The notes beneath the pieces are model-generated. The model was not told where the DNA came from. It ran no database searches and saw nothing but the letters and a program-made list of their open reading frames with translations. DNA of 12,896 nt from Erysipelotrichaceae bacterium (GTDB lineage: Bacteria > Bacillota_I > Bacilli_A > Erysipelotrichales > Erysipelotrichaceae). The stretch lies in NCBI GenBank assembly GCA_017620435.1, contig JAFZQL010000122.1, positions 1 through 12,896 on the forward strand, read 5' to 3'. Made by a program: the position numbers and the translations under genes. Shown piece by piece: positions 6,891-12,896 of this stretch. The first letter of the stretch is position 1. The number at the start of each line of letters is the position of its first letter.

Positions 6891-7190
6891 CTATTCGATC
6901 GTCAGAATGTCGATAAAACCGGTAATGTCGAATACTTCCATGATCTCCGGTTTGACATTCCTGATCGTCATTTTTCCGTTCTCGCTAAGACTCTTCTGGG
7001 CAAACAGCAATACTCTTAAACCGGCAGAAGAAATATAGTCGAGCTGTTCGAAATTCAGGCTCAGCTGACTGGTTCCCTGTTCAAACAGTTCTTTCAGTTC
7101 CTTCTCCAGATCCGGTGCAGTCGTCGTATCGAGTCTGCCGACTAAAGTAATATCAGTTACATTTTCATTTACTGTCTTAATGATTTCCAT
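6891..7190 (-). CDS. STAS-domain anti-sigma factor antagonist (RsbV/SpoIIAA-like)
   Basis: This 99-residue protein is a single STAS domain. Motifs are VGRLDTTTAPDLEKEL (17-32) and the switch LDYISSAGLRVLL (50-62), in which Ser55 is the likely phosphorylation site. In the family the unphosphorylated form binds the GHKL kinase and frees its partner; phosphorylation by the kinase and dephosphorylation by a SpoIIE-type phosphatase set the state. Both activities are encoded in the next gene, 4 bases downstream. The start at 7190 is chosen because a strong AGGAGG lies 6 bases before it and STAS homology begins there; a longer frame from 7268 would overlap the MscS-like gene. The domain call is firm; the partner is inferred. 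Confidence 0.92.
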   Translation of the reverse strand: MEIIKTVNENVTDITLVGRLDTTTAPDLEKELKELFEQGTSQLSLNFEQLDYISSAGLRVLLFAQKSLSENGKMTIRNVKPEIMEVFDITGFIDILTIE

Positions 7191-7196
7191 TTTGAT

Positions 7197-7202
7197 CCTC
7201 CT
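7197..7202 (-). promoter_or_regulatory. Strong ribosome binding site of the STAS gene
   Basis: A perfect AGGAGG, 6 bases before the ATG at 7190, fixes the start of the STAS gene and rules out the upstream in-frame start at 7268. It is the best ribosome binding site in the operon, which fits a STAS protein made in excess of its membrane-bound kinase/phosphatase. Confidence 0.8.
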
Positions 7203-7212
7203 TGTTGTCTGA

Positions 7213-8007
7213 TTATTTAAATACCGAATTAAACCTCGGTCTGATCTTGTATTCCTTGAATTTGTCAAGAGTGATATCCATCAGTTTTGCCCTGACAAGT
7301 TCCGACCTGTGTGCCGGGCACCTGTATTTGATCGCATACATGACGCCTCTGTCGGAAAAATCCTGTATTCCTTCGTAACGGGCATCCTTGGCGTAGCTTG
7401 TTTCCTTCTTCAGCGCTTCACAGACTTCTTCCAGGCATTTCTTTACCGTTTCCCTGTCGATATCGAAATCCATGCAGAACACCTGCATCCTGCTGTCCTT
7501 GATCTTTTCGACGGAAGTCATCAGGGAGTTGTTTACCGTATAAGTCGAATTGGTCTGTATCGACTGCAGCTTCGTTACTCTTGCGGAGAAGTACTTGACA
7601 TCGCATTCCTCTCCGTTGTAACGGATCAGGTCTCCTACCTTATAGAAGTTGTTGTTGTAGATGCTGATGCCGGCAATGATGTCCTTCAGCGTATCCTGCA
7701 AGGCAAGACCGATGATGGTGGCCATGATGCCTAATCCGGCAAGTATTCTGGTGACATTGACGCCGTGCTGATGCAGAATGCTGATGATTGCGATGATGAC
7801 GACGATGTACTGCAGAACGCTGAAAATGATACCTTTGAAAGTGTTCTTGTGCTGTTCGTCCTTTGTCGTATAGGCGACCTTCTTGATCAGAAACTGCTTA
7901 ATGACATAAAGCAGCACGATCGTGATGCCGACGATAAGCAGACTTATCATAAATGGCTTGGAAGTAAAATACTTTACATCGTTGCCGATCTCTTGTGTTC
8001 CATTCAT
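7213..8007 (-). CDS. MscS-family small-conductance mechanosensitive channel
   Basis: This 264-residue protein has the minimal MscS layout: TM1 about 18-40, TM2 about 60-79 and the pore-lining TM3 about 85-116, with the Gly/Ala pattern ILAGLGIMATIIGLALQDTL (88-107) and then DIIAGISI. The cytoplasmic beta domain (VGDLIRYNGEECDV, 124-137) and the alpha/beta C-terminal domain follow. The family opens on membrane tension to release solutes after osmotic downshock. The start has AGGT 8 bases upstream. It begins 77 bases after the end of the disrupted MATE frame and lies 22 bases before the STAS gene, so it is probably first in the partner-switch operon. A weak promoter-like arrangement (TTATTG, 17 bp, TAATAG) occurs in the upstream gap but is not convincing. 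The channel may supply or respond to the envelope signal handled by the switch; this is inference. Confidence 0.9.
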   Translation of the reverse strand: MNGTQEIGNDVKYFTSKPFMISLLIVGITIVLLYVIKQFLIKKVAYTTKDEQHKNTFKGIIFSVLQYIVVIIAIISILHQHGVNVTRILAGLGIMATIIGLALQDTLKDIIAGISIYNNNFYKVGDLIRYNGEECDVKYFSARVTKLQSIQTNSTYTVNNSLMTSVEKIKDSRMQVFCMDFDIDRETVKKCLEEVCEALKKETSYAKDARYEGIQDFSDRGVMYAIKYRCPAHRSELVRAKLMDITLDKFKEYKIRPRFNSVFK

Positions 8008-8084
8008 ATTTGTTTACCTGCCGTTTTACTAACAATTCTATTTTACTATTATCTTTCCGTTTCTTGTCCAATAATTCTTCCCGT

Positions 8085-8207
8085 TCACAGTTTTACTGTC
8101 AGGATATTCATGCCGAAGTTGATATGATAGTTCATTTCTTTGGCTATTCTGGAGACCATCCTGATGCCGATGTTCTTGCACGGATCTTCCGGATTGAACA
8201 TCTCTAC
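8085..8207 (-). pseudogene. Detached 3' end of the MATE-ATPase gene, after the in-frame TGA
   Basis: Directly after the TGA at 8210-8208 the same frame stays open for 40 codons to a second TGA (8087-8085). It encodes VEMFNPEDPCKNIGIRMVSR and then IAKEMNYHINFGMNILTVKL. This is the expected end of an RsbW-like GHKL domain: NIGIRMV is the G2/ATP-lid box and the final strand ends NILTVKL. It has no ribosome binding site of its own. It is most simply the cut-off C terminus of the upstream gene. The remaining 77 bases to the MscS-like start hold only AT-rich sequence with no clear hairpin terminator. Confidence 0.8.
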
Positions 8208-9830
8208 TCATGAATTCGGATCGAACGGAACGCAGTTGTCTCTCAGCCTTAAAGAAACTTCATCGTTCTCTACGCAGGCAAAGATATCGATCGTATTCTC
8301 TTTCCTGTCCTTTTCAAATCCATGTTCCACAACGTTTCCGGCCATCTCTTCCATACACAGGCCCGCCAGCATCGCTCTGCGGCTGTCGATGCCTTTCTCT
8401 TTGCAGAACGCTTCGATGTTCCGGGATACCTCCACGACTTCGGAGAGCTTTTTGACTGAGATCGAATACTTGTTGGCGGTATCGAATTCCTCAGGCAGAT
8501 CCAGCAGATCATCTACGTTCCGAATGAGCTTTTTCTGCTTGACTGCGGCACTCAGACAGAAGACGGAAAGCGTAACGATTTCCGCAACCGTATAGCTGGC
8601 CCAGATGGCTCTGATTCCGAAGAATCTTGAAAGAACGATACAGCAGAACAGCGGTACGATGACACAGTTGATCGGATAGATCATGTTGCACATTCTGACT
8701 CTGCCAAGACTCTGATAGATGCCCATGAGAATCAGGGTGAAGATATTGAAAGGCGCGCACCAGGCATAGAAGATCAGCAGCTGTTTCGACAGATCGATCA
8801 CGGAATCATGCGCTCCAAAGAGAACGGATATATTTCCGGCGAAAGGATAGACGATCAGGAACTTGAACAGACATAAGGAGAGACCGACAACAGCCGTGAT
8901 CTTCATAAGCCTCTTCAAGGATCCGGAATCTCTTTCCCCGATAAATACGCTTGCCAGCATGGTCAGTGTATTGCCTACACCGACATTAAAAGCATCCAGA
9001 AAACCGCCGAAAGAACCAAGGATCGCCAATGCATTTACCGCATCGTTTCCTCCGACTGATAAAGCATAAGAGTTCAGGAAAATGTTTCTGACTGAATACA
9101 GAATACCCGCAAGGGATGCAGGAGAACCATACTTCAGGATATCGGCGATCATGCCCTTATCCGGCGTTTCCTTGCGGAAAGATACCAGATCTTTCCGGAT
9201 GAGGAAATAGATGATCAGTCCGACCGTCACAAACAGCTGGCTTAAGGAAGTCGCCGCTCCGATACCGAAGATATCCCCGTTCCAGACCCGGATGACCAGC
9301 AGGTCGAAGATCGCGTTGAGCACGGCCAGCACGATGGTGGCAACCAGGGAAATACCCGATTTGTTGCACATCTGCAGGAAAGTCATCAGACATGGCAGCA
9401 GAAGCATCGGAAGGATACCCAGGGATACGCCCCTGATATAAGCGACCGTTTCCGGAATGACGCTTTCTTCCGCCCTGAGCAGAACAGCCAGCGGATTGGC
9501 AAAGAAGAAGCATACCAGAGTAAAAAGAATACCGGAAACACTTAACAGGATCATGGATACAGAGAAGACCTGATCCACCTTTCTGGTATCGCCTTTTCCC
9601 ATGTAGTTGCCGCACAAGATCCCGGCGCCGGTCGACACGATCGTCGAAATGCTTCCGATGATGTTAAACAGCGGAGATACCACACCGGAGGCAATCATCG
9701 CCGCAGGCGAAAGACTGTTACCAATGATCAGACCATTGACGAATCTGCTTAATGATGAAGCAAGATTGACAAATATCTGTATCGGCAGCAGTTTCAGGAA
9801 CAGTTCAAGCGTATTGTTCAGATCGTTCAT
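8208..9830 (-). CDS. MATE-family transporter with C-terminal RsbW-like GHKL domain, prematurely terminated
   Basis: This 540-residue product has a MATE/MatE transporter of about 12 helices (residues about 1-440; for example MNDLNNTLELFLKLLPIQIF at the start and LILMGIYQSLGRVRMCN near 366-382), the family of Na+- or H+-driven efflux pumps. It is followed by a GHKL ATPase domain of anti-sigma kinase type (about 458-540) with N-box LCMEEMAGNVVEHGF (491-505) and G1 box RDNCVPFDP (530-538). The protein then hits an in-frame TGA just after the G1 box, although the G2 box and last strand continue in frame. The transporter is intact, but the ATPase domain as read would lack its ATP lid. The start at 9830 is preferred over 9896 because GAGG lies 8 bases upstream, MATE homology begins there and the longer form would overlap the QueT-like fragment. 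It lies 10 bases after that fragment. Confidence 0.85.
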   Translation of the reverse strand: MNDLNNTLELFLKLLPIQIFVNLASSLSRFVNGLIIGNSLSPAAMIASGVVSPLFNIIGSISTIVSTGAGILCGNYMGKGDTRKVDQVFSVSMILLSVSGILFTLVCFFFANPLAVLLRAEESVIPETVAYIRGVSLGILPMLLLPCLMTFLQMCNKSGISLVATIVLAVLNAIFDLLVIRVWNGDIFGIGAATSLSQLFVTVGLIIYFLIRKDLVSFRKETPDKGMIADILKYGSPASLAGILYSVRNIFLNSYALSVGGNDAVNALAILGSFGGFLDAFNVGVGNTLTMLASVFIGERDSGSLKRLMKITAVVGLSLCLFKFLIVYPFAGNISVLFGAHDSVIDLSKQLLIFYAWCAPFNIFTLILMGIYQSLGRVRMCNMIYPINCVIVPLFCCIVLSRFFGIRAIWASYTVAEIVTLSVFCLSAAVKQKKLIRNVDDLLDLPEEFDTANKYSISVKKLSEVVEVSRNIEAFCKEKGIDSRRAMLAGLCMEEMAGNVVEHGFEKDRKENTIDIFACVENDEVSLRLRDNCVPFDPNS

Positions 9831-9840
9831 GGTTTTAACC

Positions 9841-10119
9841 TCATTTATTGTTATCTTTAAAAAGACTCCGTTTATGTCGAAGCAGGAAATCTCCAAGCAC
9901 TTCTCCCAGAAGACAGCCGATAAACAGACCCGGAACGGCGGCCTTCGTAAACATCGGCAGAATACTCAAAGCCTCGGCGATCCTGACCTGCACCGGACCA
10001 AAAGAGATCGGCGCAAAGATCAGCGTCAAAGCCACATACAATGCCGCTGTGATGCCCCCTGGGCAAGATATAACAGTCTTTCCTTCTTGTTTATGTCTTG
10101 ATTTTCTTAACGGAACCAT
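9841..10119 (-). pseudogene. Truncated QueT-family transporter
   Basis: Residues about 21-76 (GGITAALYVALTLIFAPISF, then GPVQVRIAEALSILPMF and GLFIGCLLGEVLGD) match the N-terminal half of QueT-family membrane proteins, putative queuosine-precursor importers related to ECF substrate-binding subunits. The family is about 150-170 residues long. Here the frame continues only as a basic non-homologous tail (FLLRHKRSLFKDNNK) and stops at 92 residues, so the later membrane helices are missing. The ATG at 10119 overlaps the GNAT gene and has no ribosome binding site. An AAGGA followed 9 bases later by ATA (10071-10069, residue 17) may mark a former start codon, but this is speculative. No preQ1-type riboswitch is apparent upstream. 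It is likely non-functional, although a short expressed protein cannot be excluded. Confidence 0.7.
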
Positions 10120-10646
10120 TTGTTTACTGTAACAGGTTCCCGATATCCCCAGTCTTCTTCGGCAATCGTTGTCTGAAGAAACCCGTTTTTCTCCAGAACA
10201 CGTCTTGAAGCCATATTCTCAATCATCGTACTGGCGGTAATGATCTCAATCTCCGTAGAGGAATACAGATAATCGATCATCAGGGCGACTGTTCTTGAGG
10301 CAATGCCCCTTCCCCAGTATTCTTCCAGGAGACGGTAACCGATGCTGATTTTATGAATATAGTCCTTGAAACCGTAGAATTCCGCCAGACCGCACAGTTC
10401 ATCACCGTCCTTCAGACAGATCCCCAGGATCAGTGATTCCTTGTTCAAGAACAGATCTCCGTAGAGTTCAGTGATCATCCGATGCATATCCCGATACTGT
10501 TTCTCGAAAAGAAAAGTAGGCAGATAACGGTATACCCTGGAATTGTTTACCAGTTCTTCCAGTGCTTCGGCATCAGGATCCGTGACTTTTCTTAAGCAGA
10601 TCCTGTCATCTTCCAGAACAGGGATCTCGCTGAACATCGGTTTCAT
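10107..10646 (-). CDS. GNAT-family N-acetyltransferase (RimJ/RimL-like)
   Basis: This 179-residue protein has the acetyl-CoA-binding fold of GNAT enzymes in the RimJ/RimL branch. The opening RICLRKVTDPDAEAL (15-29) is typical of this branch. Motif A is SIGYRLLEEYWGRGIAS (101-117), with the pyrophosphate-binding turn WGRGIA, and motif B is NMASRRVLEKNGF (144-156). The length is normal. The acceptor (ribosomal protein, amino acid, antibiotic or other small molecule) cannot be told. The gene begins 8 bases after the membrane-protein gene; GGAGGA lies about 15 bases upstream, which is further than ideal. Its end overlaps the 5' end of the QueT-like fragment. Confidence 0.88.
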   Translation of the reverse strand: MKPMFSEIPVLEDDRICLRKVTDPDAEALEELVNNSRVYRYLPTFLFEKQYRDMHRMITELYGDLFLNKESLILGICLKDGDELCGLAEFYGFKDYIHKISIGYRLLEEYWGRGIASRTVALMIDYLYSSTEIEIITASTMIENMASRRVLEKNGFLQTTIAEEDWGYREPVTVNKWFR

Positions 10647-10654
10647 TGTTCTGC

Positions 10655-11221
10655 TTATGCTTCCTCCGGGGTATACTCCTTAACTTCTTTCCGTAAAGCA
10701 AACAGTACAAAAGCGGTAAATATCGCCGCAACCAGCATGGTAATGCCGATAAAGGCCGTAATTACGGCAAGCGCATCTTCTTTCACGAAGTAATAAGCCA
10801 GTGCCAGTACCATAAAAGCGACGTAAAGCACCAGGTTGAGGATCTTCAGCATTCTGATGGTTTCGGTTCTGGATGATTTGTAATCTCTGGCAATATTCTC
10901 CAGAACACCAAACAGGATGAACATGTAGACCGCACTTACAACGGCAGCCAGCGTATTGAATACATCGACATCCAGTTCCGGTTTTGCCATCCCCAGGATC
11001 CATAAGGCAGCTGTAACAACCGCCAGGATCAAAGAGATCCATTTCATGTATTTCTTGTCGCTGATATAGGTTCCCAGCTTGTCGAAAGCCAGGAAGAAAA
11101 GGATCCAGCCGACAAAATCCGGCATGACATTCACTGTCCCGCCGTTCAGCGTCAGATTGAAGTTCACCAGAGTAAACAGAAATCCAAAAGCAACGTAAGA
11201 TAAGCCTTTTTTAATATCCAT
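10655..11221 (-). CDS. Unrecognised six-helix membrane protein
   Basis: I do not recognise this 188-residue protein. It is very hydrophobic, with about six membrane segments (roughly 7-24, 33-50, 60-78, 88-108, 127-145 and 150-175), and a charged tail ending KEVKEYTPEEA. The first two segments enclose LNGGTVNVMPDFVGWILFFL (25-44); a proline-aspartate-glycine pattern of this kind is seen in several uncharacterised Firmicute membrane proteins. No catalytic motif is visible. It has a good GGAG ribosome binding site 9 bases upstream and sits 13 bases after the HAD phosphatase gene and 8 bases before the GNAT gene, so it is probably part of the same operon. Confidence 0.8.
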   Translation of the reverse strand: MDIKKGLSYVAFGFLFTLVNFNLTLNGGTVNVMPDFVGWILFFLAFDKLGTYISDKKYMKWISLILAVVTAALWILGMAKPELDVDVFNTLAAVVSAVYMFILFGVLENIARDYKSSRTETIRMLKILNLVLYVAFMVLALAYYFVKEDALAVITAFIGITMLVAAIFTAFVLFALRKEVKEYTPEEA

Positions 11222-11234
11222 AGTTCATTCTCCT

Positions 11235-12341
11235 TTATTTTCTTGTAACTTCATCACCGTAGATGGTGATCCAGTCGTTCTTCATCGAGATCGGGATCCA
11301 TCCGTTCTCTTCGCAGGTCTTGACCATCTTCTCGGCCTTGACCTCGTCACCGTTCTCCCTCACCGTATCGTCACAGCACAGCATGAACGCCAGGCTTGGA
11401 TACGGGTTATTGGTAACGGTATATCTGGCCATGCTGGCATCTCCGGATGAATTTCCGAAAGCCAGGACAGGCTGTATGCCGATTTCCTGAGCGATGACGG
11501 TGACCTTGTTCATCTTCAGATTCTTGATCAGGAATTCTCCTGCCAGAATCAGTTCATCGTCATCGGCAAAGACGTAGTCCAGACCGTCGGTATCGCCCTG
11601 GTTCCTAGTCACAAGCAGCTCATCGGAACCGATGATCTGATTTGCCGGAATATGCATGAATGATAATCCATCCACGATGCCTCTGACGATCAGTCTGTCT
11701 GTACCGGAAACGATATAGGTCTTGAATCCGTTGGCCTGCAGCATGTCCAGTATTTCCAGCATCGGCAGATAGAAGGCATCTCCGATCGTCATGTTTTCAT
11801 AACCCGGACACGGTGTCTGACGGTATTTGTATATGTAGTCGTTGAATTCCTTGACAGTCATTCCGGCAAAAGCCGAAGCGACACCCTGACCATGCAGATT
11901 ATCCAGACCTGCCGGATAGTTTCCGGTATCGATGAATTCCTGAACTTTTTCCGCAACTTCCAGCTCGAATTCACTGGCTTCATGCGTCGGATCATCCTGT
12001 ACCCGATGCATGAACAGCATGTGGTCGAAATAGACCGGATCGGTCTCGCAGAACAGGGTTCCATCCAGGTCGAAGACAGCTATCCTGTTTTCTTCCGGAA
12101 TATAGGACGGACTGTTTTCATCCGTCGCTTCCTTGACAAAGGCTTCCAGTTTCTGCTTAGCCTGCGCATCGTCGTTCCATAAGGAGAGATAGGAGATCTC
12201 TTCTTCCGGTATTATGTCTTCTTCTTTCGGCTGCGTTTTATCTAAACCGATTCCATTGATATACATCGCTCCAAGTACCGCCAGCAATGTCATGGAAACG
12301 ATCGCAATCAGTTTCCAGAGATTTGTTTCCTTCTTGTTCAT
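11235..12341 (-). CDS. Membrane-anchored HAD-superfamily phosphatase
   Basis: This 368-residue protein begins with a signal-anchor (LWKLIAIVSMTLLAVLGAMY, 8-27), so the enzyme probably faces outside the membrane. An acidic linker follows. The rest is a HAD phosphatase of the phosphoserine-phosphatase type: motif I VFDLDGTLF (89-97, nucleophile Asp91 and acid Asp93), motif II IVSGTD (210-215), a lysine around 276-279 as motif III and motif IV FGNSSGDASM (295-304, Asp301). The cap is inserted between motifs I and II. The start at 12341 has AAGGAG 5 bases upstream; an ATG at 12356 would add five residues and overlaps the upstream stop. It lies directly after the 5'-nucleotidase gene, which suggests joint extracellular phosphate or nucleotide scavenging. 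The substrate is unknown. Confidence 0.88.
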   Translation of the reverse strand: MNKKETNLWKLIAIVSMTLLAVLGAMYINGIGLDKTQPKEEDIIPEEEISYLSLWNDDAQAKQKLEAFVKEATDENSPSYIPEENRIAVFDLDGTLFCETDPVYFDHMLFMHRVQDDPTHEASEFELEVAEKVQEFIDTGNYPAGLDNLHGQGVASAFAGMTVKEFNDYIYKYRQTPCPGYENMTIGDAFYLPMLEILDMLQANGFKTYIVSGTDRLIVRGIVDGLSFMHIPANQIIGSDELLVTRNQGDTDGLDYVFADDDELILAGEFLIKNLKMNKVTVIAQEIGIQPVLAFGNSSGDASMARYTVTNNPYPSLAFMLCCDDTVRENGDEVKAEKMVKTCEENGWIPISMKNDWITIYGDEVTRK

Positions 12342-12355
12342 AGTCTCTCCTTCCA

Positions 12356-12896
12356 TTATTCTATGATGATCCTGTCATCTGTTTCACGGTACTTCTCGCC
12401 GAAACCGCCAATCGCTTCCAGATAGAGATGCAGCGCTTCCACATCCGTTATACCGTTTTCAATGACGACTTCGCTACCGTTAAAGGCGGTATTTCCGTCA
12501 CCCGAATCCAGCAGCACATAGTTGATACCGCCAACCAGATAAGTCTTTTCTGGATCGATCGGTACATATTCGCCATCCTCCAGAATCATGACGTTCTTGA
12601 CTTTTCTGTTTTCGTTCTCAAATCCTGTAAACATGTCGTTTTCATCCAGAACTACGGATGATTCAACGGAGGTATCGATCGTATACTTCAACCCCGAGAC
12701 CTGCAGGAATGCACCGCTTTCTCCAACGGCATTCCCATCCAGTTTATAGATCCTTTCCGTGAATCGGGCTCCGAATTCCAGGGCATCGATGATCTGTTGA
12801 CCGCTTGCCTTAACAAGCGACAAACTGTTCTGGAACGGTGCTACAGTAAACAGATCGCCATACGTAACCTCACCGGCCGAAATGCTGCTGCGGACA
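12356..12896 (-). CDS. 5'-nucleotidase (UshA/NT5E-type), C-terminal domain, 5' end outside window
   Basis: The frame is open to the window edge and covers 179 codons. It begins VRSSISAGEVTYGDLFTVAP and then FQNSLSLVKASGQQIIDALE. This is the signature start of the 5'-nucleotidase C-terminal domain, which binds the nucleoside. GGINYVLLDSGDGNTAF lies further on, matching the later conserved block. The N-terminal metallophosphatase domain must lie upstream of 12896. The internal TTG at 12823 is not a true start, because the homology runs straight through it. Such proteins are secreted or surface-anchored and hydrolyse nucleotides or UDP-sugars. The protein ends in DRIIIE with no sortase-type tail. 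The stop is followed within 15 bases by the HAD phosphatase start, and the ribosome binding site of that gene lies in the gap. Confidence 0.9.
   Translation of the reverse strand, partial: VRSSISAGEVTYGDLFTVAPFQNSLSLVKASGQQIIDALEFGARFTERIYKLDGNAVGESGAFLQVSGLKYTIDTSVESSVVLDENDMFTGFENENRKVKNVMILEDGEYVPIDPEKTYLVGGINYVLLDSGDGNTAFNGSEVVIENGITDVEALHLYLEAIGGFGEKYRETDDRIIIE

Noticed and set aside
8008..8084. Possible promoter for the MscS-STAS operon
   Set aside because: The TTATTG, 17 bp, TAATAG pairing matches consensus too poorly to list as a feature, and no SigB-like boxes are apparent.
8024..8097. Three TTTTACT repeats (8024-8030, 8041-8047, 8091-8097)
   Set aside because: They are short, AT-rich and unevenly spaced, and one lies in the former MATE coding end; chance is a sufficient explanation.
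8208..8210. TGA read as selenocysteine or as tryptophan
   Set aside because: The site is not a redox or catalytic position in GHKL domains, no SECIS-like element was evident, TGA is used as a stop elsewhere in the window and the tryptophan codons I checked are TGG.
12356..12823. TTG at 12823 as the start of a short protein
   Set aside because: 5'-nucleotidase homology continues upstream in the same frame to the window edge, so this is an internal leucine codon.

Overview
The window looks like chromosomal DNA of a low-to-moderate GC anaerobic Firmicute, possibly a gut member of Erysipelotrichia or Clostridia. The reasons are the oxygen-independent class III ribonucleotide reductase, AGGAGG-type ribosome binding sites, RsbU/RsbW/STAS-type partner-switch genes and a QueT-type transporter remnant. 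Species-level placement is not possible from the sequence. Every gene I can support lies on the minus strand, so transcription runs from position 12896 towards 1. I see no tRNA, rRNA, CRISPR array or transposase.

In transcription order, 12896-9841 holds a tightly spaced run. It contains the C-terminal part of a 5'-nucleotidase/UshA-type protein, a membrane-anchored HAD phosphatase, an unrecognised six-helix membrane protein, a GNAT acetyltransferase and a truncated QueT-family gene. A MATE transporter carrying a C-terminal GHKL/RsbW-like ATPase domain follows (9830-8208). Its ATPase domain is cut by an in-frame TGA, and the missing 40 residues remain readable in the same frame down to 8085.

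The next block (8007-3270) appears to be one operon built around partner switching. It encodes an MscS-like channel, a stand-alone STAS protein and a six-helix membrane protein that joins a SpoIIE/RsbU phosphatase to an RsbW-like kinase. These are followed by a stand-alone HD hydrolase of the (p)ppGpp-hydrolase type and a STAS domain fused to an APH-like phosphotransferase. No sigma factor is visible, so the output may be the fused phosphotransferase rather than transcription. An intrinsic terminator ends the block near 3225.

A single ASCH-PHP fusion gene (3190-2054) follows, with its own -10 box and an intrinsic terminator. The last unit is an anaerobic ribonucleotide reductase operon in the order activase then reductase. 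The activase (NrdG-type radical SAM) is fused at its N terminus to a MarR DNA-binding domain. The promoter carries two near-identical 18-bp palindromes 32 bp apart, one covering the -35 box. This suggests a self-regulating activase-repressor that controls nrdD, which starts 4 bases downstream and runs off the window at position 1.

The most unusual items are the MarR-NrdG fusion with its twin operators, the sigma-less partner-switch operon, the ASCH-PHP fusion and the interrupted MATE-ATPase fusion.
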